Part shown: positions 36,430-49,993 of the stretch, piece by piece | Layout of the letters: every line of letters begins with the position of its first letter | Numbering within the stretch: position 1 is the first letter of the stretch | Assembly: GCA_017311185.1 (NCBI GenBank) | Contig: JAESUZ010004796.1 | Location: 430,501 to 494,500, forward strand | Reading direction: 5' to 3' | Length of the DNA: 64,000 bases | DNA from: Proteles cristata cristata | Taxonomy: Eukaryota; Chordata; Mammalia; Carnivora; Hyaenidae | Translations under genes and position numbers: made by a program | Notes under the pieces: model-generated | Seen by the model: the letters and a program-made list of their open reading frames with translations, nothing else | Databases searched by the model: none | Told to the model about the DNA's origin: nothing

Positions 36430-38060
36430 TTTAAACATAAGTAACAGAAACAATTACAAACAGATGAATTTGTGCTGAATTTTATTATTATGTTTGTCAT
36501 AAAGCAAAAAAGAACAGTAGACTCAACAGCACACATACTTAGGGCTCACTTGCCGTGTGACCGAGAATGGGAACGACAGCATGAAGGCTGCGACTCAGGA
36601 GGGAAAGAAGGAATCCCAAGGACAGAGGTCTTGACTCTACCTGGACTGGGCACCAGCTCTACCCAGGGGCTTTTTCAGTTGCTTGAGCCAATGAATTACC
36701 TTTTTGGGGGGGTTATTCCGTTTGAGTTACATTTTTGTGAAGTCCAGATCCACTTCAAAGGTTCTTTCTGAGAGACCATATTTATACTCAGTACAAGACC
36801 AAAGACAGTAAATTCAATAACCGAACTACTTTGTACTGTGTTGCTGATCGCCTGGCACATGAAGCAATGAATTCTAAGTGTAGTTCTGGCACTTGGATCC
36901 AAAATCAAGACCAGAGCCTCTCGGGCAGGATCCCTGCTCTAATAGAAATATACGCCCTTTAGCACATTTCACGTGGGCTGCTAGGAATTCAAAGTGTTCA
37001 AAGCCAAAAAAATTCCTGACCTGGTAGCTGATTAAAAGAGTTGAAGCGGGGCTAGAGCAGACCCCCTCCTGGCCCCGCATCTGACTAGCCACATTTTCCA
37101 GCTCGCCATAGCTCCCCAAAGCCAGCCTTTGTGATACAGTCATGGACAGCGCCTTCCTTTTACGTGTCCTGTTAAATATGACTAAATACGGCATATTATA
37201 CACAGCACCTTCTTTTAAAAAGTATTACTAGGCGAATTATTTTTATGACTGCAGGAAAAAGAAAACACCTCAAACAATTACAGCGCTTGTTTGTAAGCTA
37301 CGCTAGGAATATTAACATCATGCAATTAAAAAAGATATTACAGCACGTGGGGAAGAATTAAAATCAAGATCTTTAAAAAGTGGATGGTATAGGATTTCAA
37401 CAGAGAGAAACGCAAAAAGCAAAAACAACGGAGGGAGTGGAAATCTAAAGCATGAGCTGGAATGACCTCTGAAATCATCCAGAACCTAGCAGTGACGCTT
37501 CGGATGCGAGCGAGACACAAACGTGCATGTGCACGTGGACGCACACGCAGCACCCGCGCACCAGTGAATCATGGTCTCCCTGCAGGGCCGTGGATCAGGG
37601 CTCTAGGGCAGCACATCTGGCAGAGAAGACTCTCCTGCCATCTTTCATTATCTTTACTTTTTCTGCAAGTTCTAACCTTGCACCTTTGCCTGCTAGCGTG
37701 CAGCATTCAGCTGAGAAGTTTTGGAAAGACTGAAATTTGCACTCTTAGTTGCACGCAGCACGTGAATGTAAGGAAGGTCCTGTGGACATCTGTCCCCAGA
37801 TTTATTCTGGGTACGGACCAAGTATTTGTACGTCCTCTGTGCTCAAACCCACGGTGAATCCCAGGTGCGAGGTGGCGTGCCCGACTGGTTTGCTGGACAC
37901 CGAAATGATAGAAGAGACAGGAAAAGGATGGCATCTTAGAGAAGAGCCTGCAGAAATTAGGGAACTGCAATCGCCCCCCCCCAAAAAAAAAGCACAGAGC
38001 TCACAATTATTACAGGTGTGCATCATTACAGAAGAAAATGCAACCTCCCCCATGCACAGA
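36430..38060. other. Unique sequence, nothing recognised
   Basis: No supported gene. A CpG and purine-pyrimidine alternating patch at about 37495-37560 is noted separately. Confidence 0.5.
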
Positions 38061-38070
38061 ACTGTGGTGG

Positions 38071-38282
38071 GTTTTTTTTTTTAACATTTATTTTTGAGAG
38101 AAAGAAAGGCAGAGCATGAGCAGGGGAGGGGCAGAGAGATAGGGAGACACAGAATCTGAAGCAGTTCCAGGCTCTGAGCTGTCAGCACAGAGCCCGATGT
38201 GGGGCTCCAACTCAACGAACCGTGAGATCATGACCTGAGCCGAAGCTGGATGCTCAACCGACTGAGCCACCCAGGTGCTCCC
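38071..38282 (-). mobile_element. SINEC copy
   Basis: Minus-strand element ending CCCAGGTGCTCC, directly followed by an L2-like sequence. Confidence 0.92.
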
Positions 38283-38284
38283 TG

Positions 38285-38655
38285 ACAAGTCTCTTCCTGA
38301 TCTGTGCTGCTCAGTCTGCAGCCCCGTGTCTCGGGGTCCTTCCTCCTTGTCCTCTATGCTGTGGCCCAGACATGCTTTTCCAGCCTTCAAAGGCCTGCTG
38401 TCCACACCTGCGTCTGCGCTGCCCCTGGAAACGGAGCGCCAGCTGCCTGGGCTGAGCTGACATCCTCGTCCCTGACCGGGGGTGCCTGTGACACACGCCT
38501 GTGGTGTCCTCCCTTTCCCAGACACCCACCTGCTTCAACCTTGTCACCACAAGGCCCTAAGGCTGGGTCTGTTCCATTCACCACTTACCGGCCATGCCAG
38601 GCATGGTCTCCAGCGTGTGGTAGCTGTTCCATACATATCACTAAATAAGTGAATA
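38285..38655 (+). repeat. L2 LINE 3' remnant
   Basis: TGACAAGTCTCTTCCTGATC, the GCCTTCAAAGGCCTGC zone and the end GCCAGGCATGG...ACTAAATAAGTGAATAAG fit a diverged L2 3' end. Confidence 0.5.
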
Positions 38656-38659
38656 AGCT

Positions 38660-41275
38660 GCTAACCTCCTGTGCTAGACAGTAACCTTTTCTAAGATAAA
38701 ATGTTTAACATTTACATGTTGAGTTCTTACAGTTATAGAGTGTCTCACAATCATAAAAGTTTCATAATTTTGCAGAAACATACTTACTACAGAAACTCAG
38801 ATAAATGTGGAGAGTTGTTAGCTCTTTGCAGGCTGCTGTCTGTGCCAAGGCAGGCCCAGATCCTTACCAGGACAGGTTACACTGAACATAAAAGTCAACG
38901 GCTAATCCGCTCTGGAAAGAGCTTCCCGTCGCCCACTGCTGCACAGGCCAAGTGAGGTGAGTTCAGACAAGGTCTTCGAACTGTATGGAAGGAAAGCATG
39001 CCATATGCTTCATCTTACAAGCATTTCAGCAGTGGCATCCCTGAGGCTAATGGCTCATCCCAGACACGATGAGAAATGAGGAGGCCCCAGTAGCTAATCC
39101 CCGCATCGGTCTGTGTTCTGCTCTGAGTCGGGTCAAGTGGCTGATGGTTTGCAGACCTCCGTTTCTGTTAGGTGGCCCGCTGCCGGCTTCCTGGGGATCT
39201 CGATGTAGGCTCACGGACAGCACCACTCCACAAAAGGAGGGCAAAGGGAAACCGTGCAATCAGCGGAGCTGGTCAAAAGGGGCCCTAAACCTCACACCTG
39301 GGTTAGGCATGGAGCCATATGAACCTAAGAGCCCCTATGTCACTGTTTTACTGTGTCGCTCCTGTCCTGTCCTGGAATTAGTGGGTCATTCTAACAGATG
39401 GTAAAAAACTGGTATGAGAGTTTTAAACGGGCAAATGCAGAGTTCTCAAACAAAAAGGCCATGGTTTTTTTCCCATGAAAGAAAGAAGTGCTATTTCATT
39501 CAATATTAGGAAGGTGTGAGATAAAACAGAGCCCCTGCATGTGCATCTTATGGGCACCACCGTTACCGCTTACCCCCTCTTGCCTTAGCAAATGAAGACA
39601 GTACTTAAGAGGATCTTTGAACGTATTACTTTCTTTAGTCCACGGCTAAATGAACTCAAGTTGCCAACTTGGTAGGGCTACAAAAAACTGAACATCAAAA
39701 AAAAAAAAAAAAAAGGAAGGTATTTAATTCCTTCTTTAGGCCATAATAAAGAGAATCGATTAATAATCTGCAATGAGGTCTAATGAGCTGCACGGATGCC
39801 CACCTCTCCAGGTAATCTCCCAAACCTACTCAACTGACCATTCGCCAAGACTGGAGAGGGTACAGAATCCGTGTCTGAATGATCGCTAATTAGAATTTCT
39901 ACAGTTTTCTTCCTTTCTTTGAGCTCAGTTTTGATGTCAAGGGCATTGCCCCTCCCCCACCGTTTCCAATTATTCCTATATTCCATCAAAGTCTTCAGCT
40001 CTTGCTCCCCACTAAAAATGCCCATCTGTGGGTGCTAAAAAAATCTACATCCGAACCAGTGTGACCTCACGGGTGGTAGGGTGGCCGCTGGTGAGGACTG
40101 GGCTAGCTAGGCAAGGCATCAACCCACGATGGAAGGAGAAACTGAAGAATTTTAGAGCTTGAAGGAATACTCTGTTCTCATGCTAATGGTCCTGGCAATA
40201 ATTTATAAAAGATAGAACAGAGAAATGGAGAAAATGTGATATTTAAGCATAATTGTCTTTAGATAGAATATTTTTCAAAGTTTTCCATGAGACATCAGTG
40301 AGTCTTTAAGACCAATATTACAGTTATAATTGAGCCACTTATCAGGATTGCAGCTGTAGCAAATGGATTGAAAACCACAAAACACACAAATTAGGAGCCT
40401 CATTCAAGGAAAAAAATGGTTAAAATTATATGGCAGACTTATAATAAAAGTCTAACTACTTGAAAAATGCCTATTTTTCATCCTCATATTCCAGCAACTC
40501 TAATAGGAACATGTATAATTGGGCAGCGACTAAAGGGAGGGACAAACAGTCCCCACTTGTACCCTCCCTGTGACCAAGAAGGACGAAAGGAGAAGGGGTG
40601 TGCTCGCACTAAGGTCTGAGATGCGTTCACCATAAAATCGCCAAGTTCAAGTACATTCAGCCTGGTACTGACTGAAGCTACGGCTAAAGAGCTATAACAC
40701 AATCCGTTAACTCAAATGCTTATCAGAGAAGACCATTAAAATCCAGGAGATGAGACACTGTGACAAATGGGCTGTTATTAATAATTGTCATAAATGGATA
40801 TAGAAGTTCAGTAATCATGCTTTTACTGCTGAGTTTTTGGTAGATCTGGATGTGAAAATCAGTTCTTAGATACTTGAACTAAACCATGGGGTGGTACCAC
40901 AGATAGATATTCTGGGCCATGAAAGCATTAAAAAGAGCAAAATTCTCATTTTGGGGGTTTTGTAACCAAGGGGTAACCTCAGATTTGTGAGGAGCATAAA
41001 ATCTTCTGGTCTAATGCCTGCATCGGGGTTAGACAATTAATGTTTGGAAGCACTCCGCGCTGTTTTTCAGAAAATTTCTCAAGTGATGTGCCCAGAAAAG
41101 CTGATCCCCTTGGCGTAGTTAAGGAGTTCTTCATCAGAGTAAAACAGAGACCCTAGTAAAAAGCCTAAAGGACTCAGTTTCCACTAGGGCTGTGTATTAT
41201 GAATCTATCCTGAGTTCTAATCCATAGCGAATTAAAGGGACAAATGAAAGGTTTGTGTTCTTCTGTAACTTTCTT
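38660..41275. other. Unique sequence, nothing recognised
   Basis: A 2.6-kb stretch free of recognisable SINEs, with an A18 run at about 39698-39715. No coding exon is supported on either strand. Confidence 0.5.
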
Positions 41276-41287
41276 TTATTTCCTTCA

Positions 41288-41362
41288 TTTTATTTATTTG
41301 TTTGTTTGTTCATTATTTATTTTTGACAGAGAGACAGAGAGAGAGCCCCAAGTGGGGGAGGA

Positions 41363-41399
<37 letters not shown>

Positions 41400-41752
41400 C
41401 CCAAGCAGGCTCCGCGCTGTCCCTGCAGAGCCCAACTTGGGGCTTGAACTCACAAAACCGTGAGATTGACCAGAGCTGAAATTAAGAGTCAGACACTGGG
41501 GGCGCCTGGGTGGCTTGGTCAGTTAAGCGTCCAACGGCTTAGGTCATGATCTCACAGTTGGTGAGTTCGAGCCCTGTGTTGGGCTCTGTGCTGACAGCTG
41601 GGAGCCTGGAGCCTGCTTCAGATTCTGTGTCCCACTCCCCGTCTGCCCTTCCCCCACTCATGCTGTGTCTCACTCACAAAAATAAATAAATGTTAAAAAA
41701 AAACAAAAAACAAGAGTCAGACACTCAACCGACTGAGCCACCTGGGCACCCC
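41288..41752 (-). mobile_element. SINEC copy split by a younger SINE
   Basis: The minus-strand element runs from a T-rich, (GA)n tail side at 41288 to CTGGGCACCCC at 41752. It is interrupted at 41498-41711 by a + strand SINE. Confidence 0.93.
41498..41711 (+). mobile_element. Nested SINE with exact 14-bp target-site duplication
   Basis: The + strand SINE (GGGGGCGCCTGGGTGGCTTGG) is inserted in the older one. AAGAGTCAGACACT occurs at 41484-41497 and at 41712-41725. Confidence 0.96.
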
Positions 41753-42064
41753 ACGTGTGACTTTCTAAGTGAAGTGGCTGTAAGAGCAGGGTCCTGATCC
41801 ACCTTGTTCCCGCTCGTAACCCCAGCCTCTAGAGTCGTGCTTGGCACTTGGCTGGCACTCATGATGAATGTACATCCATCTGTCTAAACTGAAATGGCTG
41901 TGAACCAAATCCCCAAAGTACTGGGTGGACATGTCATCATGACACTCATGGAACACAGTGCTTCTTGAGTCTCTGTTTTTGGTTTTCCTGCTGGACCCTC
42001 CTCGGGTCTCCTTTAAATGCTGACAATCCTCAGAGATGATTCCAGGCCACCTTGTCTTCATTCC

Positions 42065-42760
42065 GTACACTTCCTGGTGCAGCACTAGTACTTTCTGTCT
42101 GCCCTCTGTATGCTGACGACTCTGAAACCAACCTACAAGTCCAACGACACCTCATCCACGATGCCGACAGCTTGAGCTATGACAGCCTGTGTCCTCTGCC
42201 TGTCTCCTCTGCACCTGCCCCTCCTCCACCCGGCCCAGGAGAGCCTCAGCCATCCACCTGCCACCCAAGCCCAGCACCTAGCACCCATCGTCCTTCCCTC
42301 ACAGTCCACGTCCAACCCAAGGCCTGGCAGCTGCCTTCTGGATGTTCCCCGGTCTGCGCACGCCTTCCGTCTCAGCTGCCCCGGCCAATATTCTCCTAGA
42401 TTATCATAAAATCCTTCAAGAGTCTCCCATTTTCATCACAATAAAACCTGACCACCTTCAGGTAAGACATGTCACTCGTGATCGGGTCCCCAAGTTGCTG
42501 CCCAGCCCCCTCCCTGCTGCTGGGACCCCACACACCACGTCTGCCCTGCATTCTCTTACGCCGGGGGCTCTGCACAGGCTTCTTCTCTCACCCAGACTGT
42601 CGAGACTCCTTTTCCCTGCTACCATATTCCCTCCGGTACATTATACCACTCCACATACACGCCCTGCGCGCTTGTCACTAACCTCTCAGCCCTCAGCCCC
42701 GCGAACGCACAGACATGTCTTTGCAGTTGGGCACCCGGCAGACATCCAGGATCTACCTGA
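42065..42760 (+). repeat. L2 LINE remnant
   Basis: Pyrimidine-rich sequence with CTCTGTATGCTGACGACTC, TCCTTCAAGAGTCTCCCATT and AATAAAACCTGACC zones fits a diverged L2 3' half. Open frames here are old-LINE or chance frames. Confidence 0.5.
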
Positions 42761-42764
42761 CATT

Positions 42765-42910
42765 ATGGCAAAGTGACACAGTCTCCCTGAGCCTCAGTTT
42801 CCCATCTGTAAACCAGGAATGATTTGATCTATCTCAAAGGATTATTCTAAAGAGTCGATGAAATGTAGACGTACGGCGCTTATGCCATGTATCCCATATG
42901 GAAAGCACTA
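42765..42910 (+). repeat. MIR remnant
   Basis: CTGAGCCTCAGTTTCCCATCTGTAA then CAAAGGATTATTCTAAAGAG follow the MIR + consensus order. Confidence 0.8.
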
Positions 42911-44880
42911 GAATTCTTAGCTGGCAAAGCTGATTTACATATGAGTAAATATTTATCGATTAACTAATTGGCTTAAATCGAGCAATTAAAGTGAGTAAGA
43001 TACATAGCTCTCCCCAAGGAACACAGCCTTGTTTACCAGATGTAATGTGGTATCTGATCTATGTACACATCACAACAGGAACACAGAGCAGTATCTGACC
43101 TGCGAGAGCTGATTCTCCGACAGGCAAACGGAAGCTTCTAGAAGGTGAAGAAGATGACTGAAACAATCTCTGGTCAGGTGCTGCCCTCTTCCCAGCTAGA
43201 ACTTCCATTTGAAATTATTTTAGGGAACGCTATTAAATTACAATGAGACTGGAACTTTTTAACTTTCGGGGTGTCAATATAAACCAGGAATCGATTCTTG
43301 GGAGTAAGTTTCTCCCTTATCCAGCCAGCCAGCTCATGTCAAAGGAGAAAAAACAAAGAGCCATTTTATTAAATGGAACATTTTGATCATGGAATTTTTT
43401 TTCCAAGGAGACAGAAGAACAGCTGTGTGTATTGACTGTTTTCCATTAAATCTTTTAAACCAGTAAGAGATAAAAAGAAACTGCCCTGCACCTCCCTCCC
43501 TCAGGAGGTTATTAGTTAATACATTTTTGCAGCTATGTGGCCCCTGAGTTACAGATGACACAGTAGGAAATCAGACGTTCCGATTAATAATTTAAGCTGA
43601 GGCATTTCTGTCTTAGGAAGACACAACAAAAGAAAAACAGAATTTCAATCTAGTGCCAACTGATTTAGACTGTCCTTCTGTTATTCTCACTTAAAAAAAA
43701 ATCACAGAAAATAATCTATTCTATTCTTTAAATAAAGGTTTAAGGACACTGTGGTGGCAAAGAAGAAAAACCCGGTGGGCTAGCGCCTTAAGAAAAGACT
43801 GTTTGCGATCTGTCCTGTTGTTTCTCAGACAGACCAATCCGCTCACTCTGTTATTGTCCACTGAATCCATAGCAAAAACTCTTACAGGGCAAAGGTCTGT
43901 CTGTCTCACCTTGCGCCCCCAAACTCCAATCAATCAATACTAATGAAAACCGAATGGACTACGCCAAGCAGCTACCTTCGATGTGTTCTTTGTAAAAATG
44001 CAACAAGTAAACCATAAAGCCATCAAACCTGAAGATGCTTCCTTTTGGCTGAGCATAAAGGGCCTGAAAAGAAAACCCCAGCAACCCATATAACAGTCTA
44101 GTATTTGATTTTTAAAGAACAGTAATTTTAGCAGCAGATACACAACGAACACCCTTCACTCATCGCCCGCTCAGAGCCACCTTCCCATCCTTCTCAAGTT
44201 TATTTGAATTACAGGATCCGGAGTTGTGCTGAACAGCTTTACGAGGTTTATTATCTGATACAAAAAAGCTTTTGTTGCTCCAGTAAATAAACGTATTCAG
44301 TTCTTCTGAGCTCCGTACTGGATGCTGAGGGACTGCTGGGGGAGCAGTGAGGATGAATGACAAAGCATCCTAATCCTCAAGAAGCTGAGCGGGGCAAGAT
44401 ATGCACTTGCATAATAAGTAACGGAAGGAGTTAAAAGGATAGGATAGCACTTCTGACTAGCGTGTTAACCGACTTACGCACATGCATGGGCACACATTAT
44501 GCCCTCCGTGCTGGTGAGGGTTTGGGGAATGAGTGTCCTCATGTGCTGTGGACAGCACCTCCCTCTGAATGCCAATAAACATGGTCGTTGACTTCGTACT
44601 TCTCCATCTGGAAAATCTACCCAATAGATGAGAGCTGTGGGGGAAGACTTAGACAGAAAGACATTCACTCCAGAGCTACAAGAGTGAAAAATGTGCAATG
44701 GTCATAACGGCCAGTGGTCAGGGGTTAACTATGCCTCATATGGTCAATATCATACAATGGAATATGTACGTGGCCCAAAAAGGTTCTGTGAATGTGTGTG
44801 ATGTTTACAACCCAGGATTATGTGAAAGAATCCAAAAATAAAACTTGGCATCAAAACCATAGACGTAAAAGTATTGCAGA
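42911..44880. other. Unique sequence, nothing recognised
   Basis: A SINE-free stretch of about 2 kb, AT-rich. No supported gene. Confidence 0.5.
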
Positions 44881-44883
44881 GAA

Positions 44884-45090
44884 GGGCACCTGGGTGGCTC
44901 AGTCGGTTAAGCATCCAACTTGATTTCGGCTCAGGTCATGATCTCATGGTTCGTGGGTTCGAGCCCCGAGTCAGGCTCTGTACTGGTGGCACGGAATCTG
45001 CTTGGGACTCTCTCTCTCTCTGTCTGCCCCATCCCCACTTATGCTCTCTCTGTCTCTCTTAAAATAAACTTAAAATAAAATAAATAAAAT
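44884..45090 (+). mobile_element. SINEC copy
   Basis: Head GGGCACCTGGGTGGCTCAGT, tail with AAAATAAACTTAAAATAAAA. Confidence 0.93.
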
Positions 45091-45644
45091 GCCTGTAAAA
45101 CCAACGCACGCTACATTACACAGAGCTGAATACTCATTTTCGCATAATGAGACGACCATCATCTCCCTCCCCCTGCTCTAAGACCCAAGATACCTAAGAT
45201 GGTAAGATACCTGAACACGGAGGTAGGTATTCATGTTAGCAGAGTAACACCTATTGCTGATTAACTTAGAGTATATGGTTTTCTTTTAATCAGGAATTCA
45301 CAAAAATAGTGCCCTTTCTCCCCACCACTGGGACGAGACTTTGGTGAGACTAGTAATACCTTGCACTGGCATGTATTTTCAGATGCCCTGCATCCTGGGT
45401 GCCCTGCAGGGCAGCAGTGCATGGAGAATTCGGAACGAAGAAGGCTGTGCCTCCCTTCCAGGACATGATTCCCTGTGGGCCCTTCGACAATCCACGTAGT
45501 CACACAAATTCAGTTTCATTGGCACGACGGGGACTCTGTGTGCCCAGCACGCTGCACACGGGTCTTGTGGGACCGAGAAAGCACGCATGAGCGTTCTGAA
45601 GACCTTAAATAGCACACAAATGCAAAATATGAGTATCATCCCCA

Positions 45645-45710
45645 TCTGATAAATAAGCATGAGGAGGCGCGAACAGGTTAAGTGGTTTGTTCCTAACAGT
45701 CCCCAAGGTC
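45645..45710 (-). repeat. MIR fragment
   Basis: CATCTGATAAATAAGCATGAGG and AACAGGTTAAGTGGTTTGTT resemble the MIR core in minus orientation. Confidence 0.45.
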
Positions 45711-47018
45711 CTTCGCTAATGATCTCGCCACCTTGCCAAGGAACAAGGAACGACACTTGTTCCCACCCGAGACTGAAGATCGGAAGCCAAGAGGGCGAGG
45801 TGAAGCAGGAAGTGAAACAGAGCAAATCGCTGGTAAAACTCTGAGAAGGCGAGTATTACCGAATGTGATCTCAGTAAGGCGTTTCCCCCTGAGCTGTACA
45901 CTCTAATCACAGCCCTTGAGACCCTCCACAGCACCTCTGCTCCCTGGAGCCCCACACGGAGAGTCAGTTCCAGTAGACTTTGCTGCAGGAGAACCGGCCT
46001 GCACTCCTCCCAGGCTGGTCCCTGCACTCGCCACCCTCACCCGGGACCCCGGTGTCACCTGCATGTAAAGTCCTCCCTGGCGTGCTGCACGGAAGTGTGC
46101 ATTTCTTACTGGATTCCAAGACCCACTGTTCAGAATTCTTCCAATTCCAAAACCTATATGGATGCAGGCACCTGCACCAGGCCCTGCCCGAGGCTGACAA
46201 CCCCAACGTTGGACTGACTGTTACAAGGTGGACACGGCCAGCCGGTCACCCAGTGGACACCCAGGCCCATGTCCTCATCGCCTCCGAAGGAGAGAAGCCG
46301 GGAGTGGACTTTATGCCCTGCAGCTGAGGCTACAGCCCACGAGTGGGAGCACAGCACAGACCAGTGTCCGGCTGGGAGCACTGTGACGTCCCCTCTCAGG
46401 AGCCTGGCGCTGGCTGCCTGCTCAGTTCTACTGCAGGGCCCGCTCTCAGGGCTGACAGACGGAGGGAGGCTCAGGGAGGTGGGGACCGTCACTGAGAGAA
46501 AGCCACGCTGCTCCCAGAAGGCTGGGCCACCAAGCAAGCAGTGATCTAACGACAAGACAATGTTATAAATACTTGATTTAATAGCTACTGTTGTGTGCAG
46601 TCCAATCCTCCATTCCTGTCCACCAATGCACCCGTCCTTAGGAAAGACAGGAAGCATGGGACACAGTGACTGCGGTCAGCTGGGCAGAGAAGGGAGGCAC
46701 GGGACGGCTTCATTTGTGCTTTTCAACTGTCTGGTTTTTACCCCGATTGTCCTCATGCTGGCAGCCAGCAGGAAGGCAAGTTCATTCAGGGCTCCTGAAC
46801 ACAAAGTTCCCCGCACCTCAAATTCAGGAGTCATGTTTAGAATGAATCTTTAAGGTATGTTCTTCCCATGACGTCCTTCTTTAACAAGGCATTTACTTCC
46901 GGGGGGAGTGGGGGGGTGGGCATAGTTTCATAGCAGACACAGGGCATGAATTCCAGGGCCCTGAAGTGGAAATTCTTCTTCAATATACCTGACTTGGAAT
47001 TTTTAAAGTATGAACCGA
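45711..47018. other. Unique sequence, nothing recognised
   Basis: GC-richer stretch (45900-46550). Frames on both strands give no recognisable protein. Confidence 0.5.
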
Positions 47019-47211
47019 GGGGTGCCTGTGTGGCTCAGTCACTTGAACGTCTCTGACTCTTGATGGTGGCTCAGGTCAGGACACCAGAGCCGTGGGATCG
47101 AGCTCCATTTCTGGCTCTGTGCTGAGCATGGAGCCTTCTTGGGATTCTTTCTTTCCCTCTGTCCCTCTACCCCTGCTCACTCTCTGTCTCTAAAATAAAA
47201 AAAAAAAAAAT
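47019..47211 (+). mobile_element. SINE, first of a same-strand tandem pair
   Basis: Head GGGGTGCCTGTGTGGCTCAG, tail A14 near 47210. Confidence 0.9.
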
Positions 47212-47214
47212 AAT

Positions 47215-47465
47215 GGGGTGCCTGGGTGACTCCCTTGGTTAAGTGACCAATTTCAGCTCAGGTCATGACCTCACAGCTTGTGGGTTTGAGCCACGCATCA
47301 GGCTCTGTAATGACAGCTTGGAGCCTGGAGCCTGCTTTGGATTCTGTGTCTCACTTTCTCTCTGCCTGTTCCCTGCTTGCACTCTCTCTCTCAAAAATAA
47401 ACATTAAAATTTTTTTTAATATAAAATAAAGTAAAATAATTAAAATAAAATAAAATAAAATAAAT
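47215..47465 (+). mobile_element. SINE, second of the pair, with (AAAAT)n tail
   Basis: Head GGGGTGCCTGGGTGACTC starts 4 bp after the first copy's tail. Its own tail grew into AAAAT pentamers to about 47465. Confidence 0.9.
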
Positions 47466-49147
47466 ATGTACGAACTAAATGCTATGTAAGAAAGGAAAGT
47501 TAAAACCACTTTGAATTCAGATGCATACTAATTAGTCCTGTGTTGGTTATTTTTTTAAAAGTTCCTATCTCCAAAGATACTGACTTAAAGCAAAAAACTG
47601 AAAGAATGACCACCTAATATGTAATACAGGATTTTCTTAAATTAACACTAAAAACTCGATTTCCTTTTATAAACTTATGTTCATGGGAAATCACCACTGT
47701 CTTTGAATTTCTTGGTTAATGAATAAGGGATGCAGAAACCACAATTATGATGATTATCAGTCCTGAGATATACACAGAATATCAAACAGGGAAAAATGGA
47801 AGCAAGTAAATCATCTATATCACCATAAGCTTCCTAAAAATCACAGATGGGCCCAAAGAACTTGTTTGGCTAATAGTTTGTCCTCTATCATAAAATATTA
47901 ATAGAGGCATATTCATTTATTTAGGGATTTGCCTTTTTCAACCCTCTCTCATGTCCGTTTGATCCTAGGAAGACTTCTGGAGACACAAGAGAGAGTCTTG
48001 ACTCCCTAGTTAATAGGTAAGGAAGAAAATTGTTGGGCAATTAAATAAGTGAATTGCCTATAATCAAACGACAGTGAATCACGAGACTCAGCACCAGGAC
48101 CCAGGCTGCTTCATTCTTTGCACTCTGACTGCTAACTTCTCCAATGTACACATGGCCTTTAAACCTTAGGAATAAAAAAACAAAACAAAATTCCGGAGTC
48201 AGCCCACAAGAAGCCAACCTAATCCAAATGTGCTAACTTCAGGCGAAAAGAAGACCATCTACGTCCATTGCTTTGAGGCACAAGGAAAGATACCGGGTTG
48301 AAGGGAAGCAGAAGGCGGGCACACACATGTGGGAGGAAGGGGGAAGGCTCAGAAGCAGGGAGGCGGTAAGGCCTGGCCTGCCCTGCAGAGGGAGGCCAGT
48401 CTGAAGGGTCTCCGGGTCACCGAGCATGAAAGAACTCCGGCACCCACGGGGGGCACATCTCTGCCGGCCCCCCTGCTCCTCCTCTTTGCCCTTCTTAGAC
48501 CAGGGCATGTCCTGGGCCTTGAGGACGGCGGCAGTGCCCCGACACAGGCCCGGCTCACCATCCGCCGGGATTTGGATCACAGCCGGCTGCTCTACCAGTT
48601 ACTCAGATGACGCAAGGGCATCGCGAGCGCTTGACTAGCGGAGCAACAGATCGGACATAATCCTAACCGTAACCCAACCGAATAACATCATCAGGACTTC
48701 CAATGACAGACAGCATTTTCCTGCCTCCCTTGTTCCAGAGCCCACTATCTAGTGCTTTGACCATGAACTGCTGCCTCAGACTCACAGCTATAACGCGAGC
48801 TCTTAATGGAGCTAGATGATCTATTCTGACACCCTCAGTTTACAGTCCCAGAAGGCAAGTGATTTGTCTAAGGCCACATGACTAGTTAAGAGCAAAATGG
48901 ACTTCTGCCCAGGGTCCCCAAGCCCCAGGGTCATTTGTTAGTTACTGCCCTTTCTCCTTTGGATCTGAATGTGGGCTTAGGAAAATGATCAACTCTGGTG
49001 CACACGTATCTCACTATGGGTGAAAAGAGAGCTGCCCAGCCAGGACCTGCACCCTCTCATCTTCATGTTTTTGCTTCTACACCACCACCCCCGCCACGCC
49101 CGGTGCTTTGAAAGTCTCTCTTCTTCCCTTAGAAGTGACAAAATCTA
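47466..49147. other. Mostly unique sequence
   Basis: No gene recognised; a MIR fragment lies at about 48800-48920. Confidence 0.5.
48800..48920 (-). repeat. MIR fragment
   Basis: GCAAGTGATTTGTCTAAGGCCACATGACTAG matches the MIR core (minus orientation). Confidence 0.6.
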
Positions 49148-49330
49148 GGGGCGTCTGGGTGTCTTAGTCAGTTAAGTGTCCAACTGTTGGTGTCGGCTCA
49201 GGTCATGATCTCACGTTTCAGGAGTTCAAGCCCTACTTCAGGCTCTGTGATGTCAGGGAGGAGCCTGCTTTGGATCTTCTGTCCCCACCCCCCCTCTCAG
49301 GCCCTGCCCCACTCGCATGCCTTCTCCCTC

Positions 49331-49383
<53 letters not shown>
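49148..49383 (+). mobile_element. SINEC copy with A and TA tail, 14-bp target-site duplication
   Basis: Head GGGGCGTCTGGGTGTCTTAG. The tail is a long A run followed by (TA)n. AGTGACAAAATCTA (49134-49147) and AGTGACAACATCTA (49384-49397) flank it. Confidence 0.95.
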
Positions 49384-49384
<1 letters not shown>

Positions 49385-49792
49385 GTGACAACATCTAATC
49401 CACTCAAAGCCATCTTCTAGGACTTTCTTCTCCAACTCTCTCATTACCCTGAAACTGTACCTTGAAACCACGCTCTGTTCCTTTCTTGTGTAACAGTCTA
49501 CATCATACTCATCCACGCAGCAAGCGCTTACCAAGCGACCTGCAAAGTGCCCACTAGGCACAGAACGATGGACGAGACCTGGCTATCAGCTTGGAGGAGC
49601 CCAAGGAAAGCTTCCAGGGAAAGCAAACTTGAAGAGCTGGGCCTCGGGATCCTGGAATTCAGCTCAGTCAAGAGGACATCCCATGAGGATTCCCTGTTGC
49701 CGCCCTTTGCTCCTATTAGCCAAAATCGCGATTAGCGTCGCACACCTTCCCCTCCACGTTCTAGCTGCTGAGATTAAAACCCCACACCTCCC

Positions 49793-49993
49793 AGCTGCGG
49801 CTGGGTGGCTCTGTCGGTTAAGCATCTGACTCCGGCTCAGGTCATGATCTCACAGTTCGTGGGTTCGAGCCCCGCATCAGGCTCTGTGCTGACAGCTCGG
49901 AGCCTGGAGCTTGCTTCAGATTCTTTGTCTCCCTCTCTCTCCGCCCCTCTCCCACTCCTGCTCTATAAATAAACATTAAAAAGAAAAAAAACA
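49793..49993 (+). mobile_element. SINEC copy
   Basis: CGGCTGGGTGGCTCTGTCGG head, ATAAATAAACATTAAAAAG tail. The first bases of the head are altered. Confidence 0.9.
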
